Shown piece by piece: positions 29,854-40,290 of a stretch of DNA of 61,360 nucleotides. Origin of the DNA: Myxococcota bacterium. GTDB taxonomy: Bacteria > Myxococcota_A > Polyangia > Fen-1088. Within the stretch, counting starts at the first letter, position 1; each line of letters opens with the position of its first letter. The notes beneath the pieces are model-generated. The model was not told the DNA's origin and did no database searches. It worked only from the letters and a program-made list of their open reading frames with translations. The translations under genes and the position numbers were made by a program. Where the stretch lies: contig JAICYS010000003.1 in the NCBI GenBank assembly GCA_025934105.1, forward strand, positions 1-61,360, in the 5' to 3' direction.

Positions 29854-31224
29854 TCACGGCCCGCTGAACGTGACGCCATCGATGTAAAGGGTGCCCGTCC
29901 AAGGCGTGTTCGGGATCAAGCGGATCGACAGATGGTCGATTTGTACGTTCGACGTGATGTTCCAGGTTACCTGGTACCAGGTATCGAGCATCATGACTTG
30001 ATTGCCCGTGGCGAGAGGAAAGCTGTCGAACGAGGACGGCCCCCAGACATCGCCATAGATGCCGCCGAGGGCGTTGGGCGGATCGCCGTGGAGCCGAAGC
30101 CAGGCTGTCATTGTGTAGCCGTTCGCGTTGATCGTCGAACTCGTAAGGCAGAGTGGGATCGTGACCGAGATCAGCGAGCTTGAGCTCTCGTCAACAAACC
30201 CAGCTACGGCAAGGGCGGCAACACCATCATGTTTTTGGCTAGTGCTCAACCCGAGGCTCGTGATTCCATTCGTCCCGCCACCGTTCACTAGAGAATTAGG
30301 ATCCGTGTCAGCGACCCAGCCTTCGGTGGTCCCAGATTCGAAGCTCCAGCTACCGCAGCCTCCGCAAGAGGCCGGCAGGGTGTAACCCGCGCAAACGCAG
30401 CCACCGCTCTGGCAGCTCCGATTGGCCGCACATTTGTGCGAGCACGCGCCGCAGTTCGAAACGTCGGAAGTCTCGTCCAGGCAACTTCCGCAATTCGAGT
30501 AGCCGGTCGCACAGCAGATCTTGGTGCCGGAAACGGAGTACATCGAACAGTTGCCGCTCTGACACTCAGCGCTGGTCTGACAGCTTGCGCCGTTCGACGT
30601 TTTGGCGACGCAATTTCCACCTCCATCGCAAATCATGTTCCCGCCGCAGAAAGTACCGAATGCCGCGTTGGACTGGTCGCACGCGGCCAACCCCGAGTTG
30701 CAACTGTACGTCCCCGGTCTGCAGGTGGTTCCACACGAGTTTCCCGGGATCACGCCGCCACACGTACCGCCGGTTCCTGCGCCCCCAGCCCCGCCAAGGT
30801 GCCCGCCACCCGCCCCCCCTGCAAAATTGCCAGCCGCTCCGCCTTTGCCGGCGCCGCCCGTACCGTTGCCTCCACTCGACATCATGTGTCCTGAACCACC
30901 GCCGACGGAGTTGCTGGCCGCTCCGCCGAACCCAGCCGATCCGATCGCGCCGCTGCCGCCCGGCGCGGTGCCAGCATTGCCCCCGACTCCGCTACCTCCG
31001 GCTGCCGGCCCGCCCGCCATGCTCCCTGCACCACCGCCGATTGAGTTTCCAGCCGCCCCTCCCGGGCGAGCAGCGGCGCCCCCGCCGGTGGACGTCGCCC
31101 CGGCTACTCCCGCAGCACCTGTGTTACCACCCGGTCCACCATCCGGTTCAAAAATAGTGCGAGTGGGGCACCCGATCACGAAGGGAACGAGCAGGATGGC
31201 CCAGACGAGTCGGGTAGGGTTCAT
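29854..31224 (-). CDS. Gly-rich lipoprotein with Cys-rich region and C-terminal carbohydrate-binding-like domain
   Basis: MNPTRLVWAILLVPFVIGCPTRT lipobox; long GG/GA linker; Cys-rich segment; jelly-roll-like C-terminus (SWSFESGTTEGWVADTDPN ... TLYIDGVTFSG). Confidence 0.75.
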   Translation of the reverse strand: MNPTRLVWAILLVPFVIGCPTRTIFEPDGGPGGNTGAAGVAGATSTGGGAAARPGGAAGNSIGGGAGSMAGGPAAGGSGVGGNAGTAPGGSGAIGSAGFGGAASNSVGGGSGHMMSSGGNGTGGAGKGGAAGNFAGGAGGGHLGGAGGAGTGGTCGGVIPGNSCGTTCRPGTYSCNSGLAACDQSNAAFGTFCGGNMICDGGGNCVAKTSNGASCQTSAECQSGNCSMYSVSGTKICCATGYSNCGSCLDETSDVSNCGACSHKCAANRSCQSGGCVCAGYTLPASCGGCGSWSFESGTTEGWVADTDPNSLVNGGGTNGITSLGLSTSQKHDGVAALAVAGFVDESSSSLISVTIPLCLTSSTINANGYTMTAWLRLHGDPPNALGGIYGDVWGPSSFDSFPLATGNQVMMLDTWYQVTWNITSNVQIDHLSIRLIPNTPWTGTLYIDGVTFSGP

Positions 31225-31356
31225 TTCGAAATGTTCGGCGGTATCGAGACTCTTGTTGTGTCCTTTTTCGTGGAGTCGACCAGCGCACAAGGTACCCAAG
31301 GGTACAACACGACGAACGGCCCTGGCACCCTCGCGCCAATTTCGGGCACTTGTATT

Positions 31357-32991
31357 TCAAGGCGGAAACGCGCGACACGGGGAACCGCCGCCAGCGTGCG
31401 GGAAAACGGCAATATCCGGCAGGCCCGACCCAGGACCGTCGTCAGGCCGGGAGAAGATTTTCGGTCTCATGTAGCAAGCCGCGAGATACGACCTGAAGTA
31501 CGCGTCCTGGAGCAGGAACCACGGCGGGGTGATGACGGCGCTCACGTTGTCACGCTCGATTCGTCTGACGACGTCTTCACGTGTGATCGCGCCCGCTTCG
31601 ATCCAACTCCAATTCAGGTCGGCCATTTCACCCGAAACCCGCAACCCGGTCGCCAGTGCGACGGCTGTTGCGATCATCGGCTCGCCGAAGATTGTGCCGG
31701 CGGTGGGCATGACCGGGTCAGTGGCCACGCGGCGAGCGACATCCAGCCTCTGGAGCTGCGCGAGTTGGATGTGGCGCACGTACGGCCAAAAAGAGTACGG
31801 ACGGTCATCCAGGCGTTCGCGGTCGGACCTGGCCGCCGACCATCCGCCGATGATCAAAGCTCCGATCAGAGCCGCTCCTGCGGTAATCACCTGCGATCTG
31901 CGCCGCGCCCCGGACGGCGGAAGGCCGCGCCGCGACTGCCACCACCGGATTGCTGCGTCGAAGCCGATTCCGGCCATGAGGGTCAGAAGAGGCGCGACGA
32001 CGACCAGGTAAAGGAACGCTGCATCGGTCATCGCGAGAACGATGATGACGTGTGCTCCCACGACAACGAGGAGCACTCGGACCAACCTGGACGCCGTTGC
32101 TGCTTGGACCGACGATTCCCGGCCTTTCGCGGCGGCGAACACGACTGATAGCGTCGCGCCCACGAATAGGTAGGTGTGTTCATATAGCCAGGGCTTCAGT
32201 AGTTCCCACAACGTCGCGTTCATGCCGCTGCCCGGGCGTAGGTGGAACAGGTGTAGCGCGATCAAGTCCTTCCAGAGATGCCGCCCTCCCAGGGCCCATG
32301 TTCCACCGAACACCACCGCTAGAACCGCTAGGGCGCCCGTAGCAAACGGAAATATATCGCGAGGACGGCTGAAGACCGTCAACAGGGCGACGATGCCGCA
32401 GACGATCAACCCGTGTTGGTCTGAGGCCACCGAGAAGCCGACGCACAAGCCGGCAAAGAACGGCTCAGCCCGCATGAAAAACAACAGCGCCGCCGATGCA
32501 GCCAACGCCGGAAAGTGAATCCCCGTATAGTGAATTCTGGCGAAAGTCTCAGGGGATGTCAGGAACAGCAGGGCGGCTATGGCGCCGGCGCGCAAAGTGA
32601 CGAGACGCCATCCACCCCAGAACAGGAGCGCGCCGGTCGCCAACTGGGCGACTAGGACCAACGCGCGCCCGGCGAGGAGAGGCGAGAAACCGGCCTCGAG
32701 AAGCCATGCGAGCGGAAACAGTGCCAGGGGAGGACGCGCGCTGTCGATGTCTCGATACAGCACGGCTCCTTCTGCCATGCGGTGCGCGACGTAAAGATGA
32801 ATCTGCTCGTCGGTCCAGGAGAGGAAAAATCCGGCGCGATGGTCCCAAACCAAAGCAAGGACCGCGGCAATGAACAGCAGAGCCAAGCAAAAAATCTGGG
32901 TCCGCCTGATCGGCGACCCCGAACGGGTGCTGGACTCTGAACGTATCTGGGTCGCGCGCTTGCCTTTGGGACGACGGCGTGAACGACCCAT
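31357..32991 (-). CDS. GT-C type membrane glycosyltransferase (GT39-like)
   Basis: SWTDEQIHLYVAHRMAEGAVLYRDIDSARPPLALFPLAWLLE and many TM segments. Confidence 0.75.
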   Translation of the reverse strand: MGRSRRRPKGKRATQIRSESSTRSGSPIRRTQIFCLALLFIAAVLALVWDHRAGFFLSWTDEQIHLYVAHRMAEGAVLYRDIDSARPPLALFPLAWLLEAGFSPLLAGRALVLVAQLATGALLFWGGWRLVTLRAGAIAALLFLTSPETFARIHYTGIHFPALAASAALLFFMRAEPFFAGLCVGFSVASDQHGLIVCGIVALLTVFSRPRDIFPFATGALAVLAVVFGGTWALGGRHLWKDLIALHLFHLRPGSGMNATLWELLKPWLYEHTYLFVGATLSVVFAAAKGRESSVQAATASRLVRVLLVVVGAHVIIVLAMTDAAFLYLVVVAPLLTLMAGIGFDAAIRWWQSRRGLPPSGARRRSQVITAGAALIGALIIGGWSAARSDRERLDDRPYSFWPYVRHIQLAQLQRLDVARRVATDPVMPTAGTIFGEPMIATAVALATGLRVSGEMADLNWSWIEAGAITREDVVRRIERDNVSAVITPPWFLLQDAYFRSYLAACYMRPKIFSRPDDGPGSGLPDIAVFPHAGGGSPCRAFPP

Positions 32992-33006
32992 GAATCGGCA
33001 TCGGGT

Positions 33007-34341
33007 CTACTCCACGCATGAATCGGCTGCAACCGCTTCGGTCAGGCCCGCATCCGCGGCGACGAACAACCGGCGGCGGCTCCGAATTGTCGCCACCAGC
33101 ACGACGGCGATCGCCATCAGCCGCGGGTCCACCGGCAAGCGCGGAGGCCAGGTGTCGCTGTGGTCGGTCACCTGGCCCAGCATCGCCCAGGCGGGCCAGG
33201 CCAGGGCCAGGCGCGCGCGCCAGGGCCAGGCGTCCTGGCCGCGCGCGAGGGCCAGGACCAAGGTGGTCGGCACCACCCACACGACGACGTCGTGATCGTA
33301 AAGGTGCGGGCTGGTGACCAGCGCGACGGCCAGCGCGAAGGCGACCGCGCGGCGCCCGTCGCCCTGCCCGCCCGACCGCGCATCGCGCGCGAGAACGATC
33401 AGAACCGCCAGCGCGCCGGCGATCCACAGCCCGAGGCCGATCGTCTCCAGCCGCGGGCCGACCAGGGCAGGGAAGGTGCGGGCCAGGAACCCGCGAACGG
33501 TCGGCATGACGGTGACGGCGCCGCCTCCGTACGCGCGTTCGAGCGGCCGCACCGAAGAGGCCCAGGCTCCCCAGACGTGCGGGCCCAGCGCCGCGCCGGT
33601 CACCACGACGGCGGCAGCACCCGCCAGCGCGGCAGCGCCCAGGGCCCGCCAATCGCGGCGCGCGACGACGGCCACCGCGACCGCCGGGAAGAGCTGCGGC
33701 TTGAAGCTCAGCACCAGGAGCCAGGCGGCGGCGCGCCAGGGACGGCGGGCGTCCAGCGCGCCGGCCAGCCCCATCGCGGCCACGGCCAGCAGCACCGAGA
33801 ACTGCCCCTGCGAGACCGCGTCGAACAGCGGATAAAAGCCCAGGATGGCGGCGGCCGCCGACAGCGTCTGGTCGCGATTGAGACCAAGCTGCCGGCGAAC
33901 CTGCGCGATGAGAACGGCCAGCAGGCCGAGGTTGCAGGCCAGCCACGCGAACACCACGGTCCGGCCGCTGGTGTGATCGCCCAGCCACGCCAGCCAGACG
34001 CCGGCCAGCGCCAGGTGCGGCGGGTGCAGGAACGACAGCAGCCCGTTGATGAAACCGGGGCTGCCGACGGCGTGCATGAACCGCTGCTGGACGGCCGCCT
34101 GCGCCGCCGGGTCGTAGAGGTGCCGCGGGTCGTGCAGCGCCAGCCACCAGCCGGTGCGAAAGCAGGCGAGATCGGTGGTCTGCGCGTTGACGCGATCGCT
34201 GAAATGCAGGACCAGCTTGACCAGCAGGCCCAGCGCCAGGCCGGCGTTGACCGCCGACAGCGTCCCCTCCCACGAGTACCGAGAAAAGAACCGGGAGGGG
34301 CGCTTGGCGGCTGGGGCGGGCGCGCTCTGGTCGGTCGTCAG
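33007..34341 (-). CDS. GT87-like (DUF2029) membrane mannosyltransferase, apparent CTG start
   Basis: DLACFRTGWWLALHDPRHLYDPAAQ, FLHPPHLALAGVWLAWLGD, multi-TM; no ATG/GTG/TTG between the GTG at 34485 (inside the preceding gene) and the conserved region. Confidence 0.75.
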   Translation of the reverse strand: MTTDQSAPAPAAKRPSRFFSRYSWEGTLSAVNAGLALGLLVKLVLHFSDRVNAQTTDLACFRTGWWLALHDPRHLYDPAAQAAVQQRFMHAVGSPGFINGLLSFLHPPHLALAGVWLAWLGDHTSGRTVVFAWLACNLGLLAVLIAQVRRQLGLNRDQTLSAAAAILGFYPLFDAVSQGQFSVLLAVAAMGLAGALDARRPWRAAAWLLVLSFKPQLFPAVAVAVVARRDWRALGAAALAGAAAVVVTGAALGPHVWGAWASSVRPLERAYGGGAVTVMPTVRGFLARTFPALVGPRLETIGLGLWIAGALAVLIVLARDARSGGQGDGRRAVAFALAVALVTSPHLYDHDVVVWVVPTTLVLALARGQDAWPWRARLALAWPAWAMLGQVTDHSDTWPPRLPVDPRLMAIAVVLVATIRSRRRLFVAADAGLTEAVAADSCVE

Positions 34342-35540
34342 GTCAGTTTCGGGAGGGCTTCGGCCAGACGGCGCACGCCCTCTTCCACGTTCTTCATCGA
34401 GGTGGCGTACGACAGCCGCACGAAGCCCGGCGCGTGGAACGCCGAGCCCATGACGACCGCCACCCGCGCCGCCTCGATCAACCACTCGCAGAGCTGGACG
34501 TCGTTCTCGATCTTCTTACCCTCGGGCGTCTTGCGTCCGATGAAGGCCGACAGATCGGGGAAGGCGTAAAACGCGCCCTTCGGCTCGACGCAGGTGACGC
34601 CCGGGATCTCGCGCAGCCGGGCGACCATGGTCTTGCGGCGCTTGTCGAACTCGACGCGCATCTTCTCGAGCTCGTCGGTCGGCCCCTCGATGGCCGCCAG
34701 CGCCGCCGCCTGGGCGACCGCCGCCGCGTGCGTGGTCGACTGCCCCTGCAGGGTGGCCATCGCCTGGACCACCGGCTTCGGCGCCACCGTGAAGCCCACG
34801 CGCCAGCCGGTCATCGCGAACGCCTTGGAGACGCCGTCGATGATGAGGGTCTTGGCGCGCACGTCCGGGCCGATGGTGGCCGGCTGGAAGAACTTGCCGT
34901 CGCCGTAGACCAGCGTCCGGTAGATGTCGTCGGTCATCAGCCAGACGTCTTTTTCGACCGCCAGCTTGGCCAGCGCGCGCAGCGTCGCCTCATCGTAAAT
35001 CGCGCCGGTCGGATTCGACGGCGAGCAGACCAGGATCATCTTGGTGCGGGGCGTGATCGCCTTCGCGACGTCTTCGGCGCGGACCTGGAAGTTCTCCGAC
35101 GCCTTGGTCGGCACGTTCACCGGGCGGCCGCCGGCCAGCTTGACGATGTCGTTGTAGCTGACCCAGGCCGGCGTCGGGATGATGACCTCGTCGCCCTCGT
35201 CGATGAGCGCGAACACGGCGTTGTAGATCGACTGCTTGGCGCCCGAGCTGACGATCACCTCGCTGGGGTCGATCGACAGGCCGTGGGCGGCGCCGATCCA
35301 CTTGGCCACCGCCTTGCGCAGCGGGACCGTCCCCTCGACCAGCGTGTACTTGGTCGCGCCGGCGTCCAGCGCCTTTTTGGCCGCGTCCTTGATGTGCTCC
35401 GGCGTGTCGAAGTCGGGCTCACCCGCGCCGAAGCTGACCACGTCGATCCCCTCGGCCTTGAGCTTGGCCGCCTTGGCCGACACGGCCAGCGTGGGAGACG
35501 GTTCGACGACGGACAACCTGCGGGCCAGCTTGATACTCAC
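34338..35540 (-). CDS. Aspartate aminotransferase (class I/II PLP enzyme)
   Basis: [47 protein letters not shown]. Confidence 0.95.
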   Translation of the reverse strand: MSIKLARRLSVVEPSPTLAVSAKAAKLKAEGIDVVSFGAGEPDFDTPEHIKDAAKKALDAGATKYTLVEGTVPLRKAVAKWIGAAHGLSIDPSEVIVSSGAKQSIYNAVFALIDEGDEVIIPTPAWVSYNDIVKLAGGRPVNVPTKASENFQVRAEDVAKAITPRTKMILVCSPSNPTGAIYDEATLRALAKLAVEKDVWLMTDDIYRTLVYGDGKFFQPATIGPDVRAKTLIIDGVSKAFAMTGWRVGFTVAPKPVVQAMATLQGQSTTHAAAVAQAAALAAIEGPTDELEKMRVEFDKRRKTMVARLREIPGVTCVEPKGAFYAFPDLSAFIGRKTPEGKKIENDVQLCEWLIEAARVAVVMGSAFHAPGFVRLSYATSMKNVEEGVRRLAEALPKLT

Positions 35541-36028
35541 GGCGTGACTCCTTGTTTGCGTTTGTCGGCCAGCGCGGCGGCCACGCTCCGCGGAACCATC
35601 CGCGAGACGTCGCCGCCCATCAGGGCGACCTCTTTGACGAGCGAAGAGGATACATAAAAGCTGTCTTCGCCGGTCATCAGAAACATCGTCTCGACGTCGG
35701 GCGCCAGACGCCGGTTCATGTGGGCCAGCTGGAACTCGTACTCGAAGTCGGCCAGCGCGCGCAGCCCGCGAATCACGACCGTGGCGCCCCGGCGGCGGCA
35801 GTACTCCGCCAGCAGCCCCTGGAAGGCGTCGACCTCCACCTGGGGGTTGGAGCCGACCGCGTCCACGATCATGGCCTGGCGCTCGGCCAGGGTGAAGAGC
35901 GGCGTCTTGCGGACGTTGTCGGCCAGCGCGACCACCACCCGGTCGAAGATTTTCAGCGACCGCCGCAGGATGTCGACGTGTCCGTTGGTGATCGGGTCGA
36001 AGGTCCCGGGGTAGACGGCCAGCGTCAT
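35537..36028 (-). CDS. coaD: Phosphopantetheine adenylyltransferase
   Basis: [58 protein letters not shown]. Confidence 0.97.
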   Translation of the reverse strand: MTLAVYPGTFDPITNGHVDILRRSLKIFDRVVVALADNVRKTPLFTLAERQAMIVDAVGSNPQVEVDAFQGLLAEYCRRRGATVVIRGLRALADFEYEFQLAHMNRRLAPDVETMFLMTGEDSFYVSSSLVKEVALMGGDVSRMVPRSVAAALADKRKQGVTP

Positions 36029-36035
36029 GCGACGG

Positions 36036-36581
36036 TTACGAGCCGGAGCAGCGATAGAAGGAGAGCTCGGTGTCGCCGTACTCGCGCCGGTCGGTCAGGA
36101 ACAGGCAGCCGACCGAGTCCGGCGGCGGGTGGCGGCCGTCGTGCTCGACGATCACCACCGCGCAGCTGGTGAGAAGCGCGCCCGACAGCGCGGCCAGCAC
36201 GCCGGCGGTGTCCTTGGCGTACGGCGGGTCCAGGAACACCCACGAGAAGCGCTCGTCACCGCCGGCCAGCTTTCGCAGCGCCGACCGGACGTCGCCGGCG
36301 AACACCCGCGCGCGCCCCTCGACGCCGGCTTCCCGCAGGTTCCGGCGCAGCGCGGACAGCGCATTGCCGTCACGTTCGACGAACACAGCCGCGGGCGCGC
36401 CGCGCGAAAGCGCCTCCAGCCCCAGCGCGCCGCTGCCGGCGTAAAGGTCCAGCACCGGCCCGGGCGGTGGCCCCAGGATGTTGAAGATCGCCTCGCGGAC
36501 CCGCGAGGCGGTGGGGCGCGTGCGCGACCCACGGGGAACGAACAGACGCCGGCCCCGATCCAGGCCGCCGGTGAGACGCAT
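36036..36581 (-). CDS. rsmD: 16S rRNA (guanine966-N2)-methyltransferase RsmD
   Basis: [46 protein letters not shown]. Confidence 0.95.
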   Translation of the reverse strand: MRLTGGLDRGRRLFVPRGSRTRPTASRVREAIFNILGPPPGPVLDLYAGSGALGLEALSRGAPAAVFVERDGNALSALRRNLREAGVEGRARVFAGDVRSALRKLAGGDERFSWVFLDPPYAKDTAGVLAALSGALLTSCAVVIVEHDGRHPPPDSVGCLFLTDRREYGDTELSFYRCSGS

Positions 36582-36721
36582 TGAACAACGTTCCTACCGC
36601 GCCAGCCCCATCGGGTCAATTCCCGCGAAGGTCACGGCTCAGGTCGGCGCGTCAAAACCGGCGGGTTTCCCGCAACCTCGGCGCGAGCTGACCGACAAAG
36701 TGATACAATTGGGCGGCCCAG

Positions 36722-37408
36722 ATGTCGCAGGTAGGCGCATTCTTCGACGTAGATCGCACGCTGGTCTCCTGCAACACCGGGCGCCTGTTCCTGCGCGACC
36801 TGCGGCGGCGCGGAGAAATCTCGTTTTTTCGCGCACTTAGAGCTTTGGGCTGGATGGCCAAGTATCACCTGTCGCTGATCGACCTCCAGTGGGTGGCCGC
36901 GCGCGTGGCTTCCCACATGGCCGGCTGGGCCGAGCGGGACTTCGCGGATCGCTGCCGCCGCTGGGTCGAAGACGAAGTCCTCCCGCTGGTCGTTCCGGGC
37001 GCGCGGACCCGCATCGACCGCCACCGGGCCGACGGGCACGTCCTGGCGATCCTCTCCTCCTCGCCGACCTACGTGACCCGACCCATCGCCGAAGCGGTGG
37101 GCATCGAAGAAGTGATCTCGACCCGGTTCGAGGTGGCGGACGGGCTGTTCACCGGCCGGCTGGTCGCCCCCGCCTGCGTGGGGCCGGGCAAGGTCCACTG
37201 GGCCGAGGACCTGGGCGTGCGGCGGCAACTCGATCTCGCCCAGAGCTGGTTCTATACCGATTCTTACACCGACCTGCCCATGCTCGAACGCGTGGGCAAC
37301 CGGGTGGTCGTGAACCCTGACCCACGGCTGCGGCGTACGGCCAAGCGGCGGGGCTGGCCGGTGCAAGATTGGCGATTCCCCTCATCCCCCGTGGAGCAGA
37401 CCGCGTGA
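36722..37408 (+). CDS. HAD-IB family phosphatase (SerB-like)
   Basis: AFFDVDRTLVSCNTG, AILSSSPTYVTRPIAEAVGI, YTDSYTDLPMLERVGNRVVVNPDPRL. Confidence 0.9.
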   Translation: MSQVGAFFDVDRTLVSCNTGRLFLRDLRRRGEISFFRALRALGWMAKYHLSLIDLQWVAARVASHMAGWAERDFADRCRRWVEDEVLPLVVPGARTRIDRHRADGHVLAILSSSPTYVTRPIAEAVGIEEVISTRFEVADGLFTGRLVAPACVGPGKVHWAEDLGVRRQLDLAQSWFYTDSYTDLPMLERVGNRVVVNPDPRLRRTAKRRGWPVQDWRFPSSPVEQTA

Positions 37409-38301
37409 GCGTCTATTCGGCCCCCTGGTACACCCCGGCCGTTCAACGGATCTTGGACCTGGCCCTGGAAGAGGACGTCGGCCGCGGCGACGTCACGACC
37501 GCGTCCGTCATCGAGGAGACGCAAGAAGCCGAGGCCGACATCATCGCCAACGAGCGGGCGGTCGTCTGCGGGCTGGGTATCGTCGAGGCGGTGTTCACCC
37601 GGTTCGACTGGCGGACGCGCCTGCGCATGAAGGTGGCCGACGGCGATCCGGTCCAGCCGGGCACGGTAGTGTCCACCGTGCGTGGCCCGGCAGCGGCGCT
37701 GCTGGCCGGTGAGCGGACGGCGCTGAACTTCCTGCAACGCATGTCGGGCATCGCGACCGTCACGCAGGCTTACGTCGCCGCCGCCGAGGGGGCCAAGGTG
37801 CGGGTCACCGACACGCGCAAGACCACCCCGGGACTGCGCGCGCTGGAGAAATACGCGGTGCGGATCGGCGGCGGGGCCAATCACCGCTCCGACCTGGCGT
37901 CGGGGATCTTGATCAAGGACAACCACATCGCGCTGGTGGGGTCGGTGCGCGAGGCGGTGCGGCGGGCGCGGGCCGCGGCCCCCCACACGTTGCGCGTGGT
38001 CGTCGAGGTGGACAACCTGAGCCAGCTCGACGAAGCGCTGGAGGCGGGGGCGGAGGGCGTGCTGCTGGACAACTTCCAGCTTCGCGAGATGGCCGAGGCG
38101 GTGCAGCGGATCCGCGACCGGCGGCCCCAGACCATCATCGAGGCGTCGGGCGGCGCGACCCTGGACCGCATTCGGGAGATCAGCAAGACCGGCGTCGACG
38201 TGATCTCGACCGGCGCGATCACCCATTCGGCGCGGGCCGTCAACTACTCGTGCGACATCCGGCCGGTCGAAGGAACGCCGCCGGCGCGGCCCACCCGCTA
38301 G
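37405..38301 (+). CDS. nadC: Nicotinate-nucleotide diphosphorylase (carboxylating)
   Basis: LEEDVGRGDVTT, ERTALNFLQRMSGIAT, TRKTTPGLRALEKYAVRIGGGANHR, ILIKDNH. Confidence 0.97.
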   Translation: MSVYSAPWYTPAVQRILDLALEEDVGRGDVTTASVIEETQEAEADIIANERAVVCGLGIVEAVFTRFDWRTRLRMKVADGDPVQPGTVVSTVRGPAAALLAGERTALNFLQRMSGIATVTQAYVAAAEGAKVRVTDTRKTTPGLRALEKYAVRIGGGANHRSDLASGILIKDNHIALVGSVREAVRRARAAAPHTLRVVVEVDNLSQLDEALEAGAEGVLLDNFQLREMAEAVQRIRDRRPQTIIEASGGATLDRIREISKTGVDVISTGAITHSARAVNYSCDIRPVEGTPPARPTR

Positions 38302-38314
38302 CGCCGCCCGCCCC

Positions 38315-39127
38315 GTGACCGATCCCGCAGGGCCGCCCACGGCCGAACGCGTGTTGGCGGCCCTGGCCACCCGGTGGCTCGGGCGGGCCTACGAATGGCT
38401 CCCGTCGTGCGGGTCGACGAACGACCTGGCGGGCGCGCGGGCGCGCGCCGGCGCGCCAGCCGGTCTGGTGATCGCGGCCGACCAGCAGACCGCCGGCCGC
38501 GGGCGCCTCGGGCGCTCCTGGCACTCGCCGCCGGGCGCCAACCTTTACCTGTCGATCCTGCTGCGGCCCGAGCGCCCGCCCGCAGACATCCCGCCGCTCA
38601 CCCTGCTGGTGGGGGGGGCGCTGGCGCGGGCGCTGGCCGGGCTGGGGTTCGCGCCCCGCCTCAAGTGGCCGAACGACGTCCAGCTGGTCGACGAGACCGG
38701 GCGGCCCCGCAAAGTCGCGGGGATCCTGACCGAGATGTCGACGGCGGGCGATCGGACGCTGCAGGTGGTGGTCGGGGTTGGCCTCAACGTCAACGGCGTC
38801 GACTTCCCGCCCGACCTCGCGGAGATCGCGACCTCGCTGCGGCGCTCGCGCGGTGGCGCGCCGCTCGACCGCGCGGCGGTGTTGGCGGCGTTCCTGAACG
38901 CGCTCGAGCCGATGCTGTTGGACTTCGAGCGGGTGGGGCCGGGCGCCGCCGTCGCCGCCTTCGAAACCTACGCGGCGCTGCCGGCCGCCTGTCTGGTGAC
39001 CGCCCCCGGCCGCCCGGGCGAACGGCTGGAAGGAATCGCGCTGGGCGTGGACGCAGACGGCGCCTTGCGCCTGCGGGACGAGACAGGGCAGATTCACCGC
39101 GTCCTTTCCGGAGAGATCCACACATGA
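38315..39127 (+). CDS. birA: Biotin-[acetyl-CoA-carboxylase] ligase
   Basis: SCGSTNDLAG, AADQQTAGRGRLGRSWHSPPGANLYLSILLRP, LKWPNDVQL, GVGLNVNGVDFP. Confidence 0.93.
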   Translation: MTDPAGPPTAERVLAALATRWLGRAYEWLPSCGSTNDLAGARARAGAPAGLVIAADQQTAGRGRLGRSWHSPPGANLYLSILLRPERPPADIPPLTLLVGGALARALAGLGFAPRLKWPNDVQLVDETGRPRKVAGILTEMSTAGDRTLQVVVGVGLNVNGVDFPPDLAEIATSLRRSRGGAPLDRAAVLAAFLNALEPMLLDFERVGPGAAVAAFETYAALPAACLVTAPGRPGERLEGIALGVDADGALRLRDETGQIHRVLSGEIHT

Positions 39128-39936
39128 CCAGCTTCGAGTCGTTGGTCCTGGGCGTCGTCCAGGGCGTGACGGAATTCCTGCCCATCTCGTCGACCGCCCA
39201 CCTGCGCATCGTTCCCGCGCTGTTGGGGTGGGGCGATCCGGGCGCCGCGTACACGGCGGTCCTGCAGCTCGGCTCGTTGCTGGCCGTGATCGGGTACTTC
39301 CTTCCCGAGCTCTGGAAGATGGTTCGGGCGGCCGTGGCCGCGCTGGGCGACCGAAGCCGGCCGGCGCCCCGACCGGCGCGCGAGCTGCTGTACCTGATCG
39401 TCGGCACGATTCCAGCGGGCATCGCCGGGGTCGCGTTCCGGCACGCCATCGAAGGTTCGCTGCGCTCGCTCTGGGTGATCGCCCTGGCGTTGATCGTCGT
39501 GGCGCTGTTGCTGGCCGTCGTGGAACGCCGCGCCCGCCACGTGCGCGAGTTCGAGGAGATCACGTTGGGCGACGCGCTGCTGATCGGCTGCGCGCAGGCG
39601 TTCGCCGTCATCCCCGGCGTGTCGCGTTCGGGCAGCACGCTGGCCGCCGCCATGGCGCTGGGCCTCAAGCGCGAGGCCGCCGCGCGCTTTTCGTTTTTGC
39701 TCAGCGTCCCCGTCGTGGCCGCCGCCGGCATCTTCGAGATGCCCAAGGTCCTGAAGGCGCACGACCTTCATGCAGGCACGCTGGTCATCGGCCTCCTGGC
39801 CGCCGCCGTCGCCGGCTACGCCAGCATCGCCTGGCTCCTCCGATTCCTGCGCGCCCGCAGCACCATCCCCTTCGTCATCTACCGCGTCGCGCTGGGCCTG
39901 ATCCTGATCGCGATGCTGGCGGGCGGCCGGTTGTAA
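39124..39936 (+). CDS. uppP: Undecaprenyl-diphosphate phosphatase
   Basis: LVLGVVQGVTEFLPISSTAHLRIV, AVIPGVSRSGSTLAAAMALGLKREAAARFSFLLS. Confidence 0.96.
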   Translation: MTSFESLVLGVVQGVTEFLPISSTAHLRIVPALLGWGDPGAAYTAVLQLGSLLAVIGYFLPELWKMVRAAVAALGDRSRPAPRPARELLYLIVGTIPAGIAGVAFRHAIEGSLRSLWVIALALIVVALLLAVVERRARHVREFEEITLGDALLIGCAQAFAVIPGVSRSGSTLAAAMALGLKREAAARFSFLLSVPVVAAAGIFEMPKVLKAHDLHAGTLVIGLLAAAVAGYASIAWLLRFLRARSTIPFVIYRVALGLILIAMLAGGRL

Positions 39937-40290
39937 ACACACGAGCGTACGGGCGGACCGCACCCGCTCTGGACGGTGAGGCCCCCGAGCCTTCGCGCGC
40001 GGCGATCCGATTTCAAGACGCGCAGCGTCCGTCTGACCGTGCACACATTGCTGCTCTGGGTCGCTGAGAGCCCGGCAAGCCTGAAGTCACGTTGAAGGTA
40101 CGGTGCCGATTCCAGATCACCCGCTGGCCGGCGAAGCAGAGATCGAAGCTCATCCCGTCGCCCCGGCCCGCAACGTCTGACATGGACGGCGATGACGGGG
40201 GGCGCCTGGAATGATAGGTTCATTGATTCGCGGGTCGGACTCTTACCTTTTGGAAGTTTCTGCCCGGTGTAACAGAACTTAGGAGGCCCC

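Noticed and set aside
39937-40290. Possible degenerate ORF in the ~350-bp uppP/GH12 intergenic region (e.g. MSFDLCFAGQRVIWNRH on the minus strand)
   Set aside because: Fragments only, no family recognisable; could be ordinary intergenic DNA.
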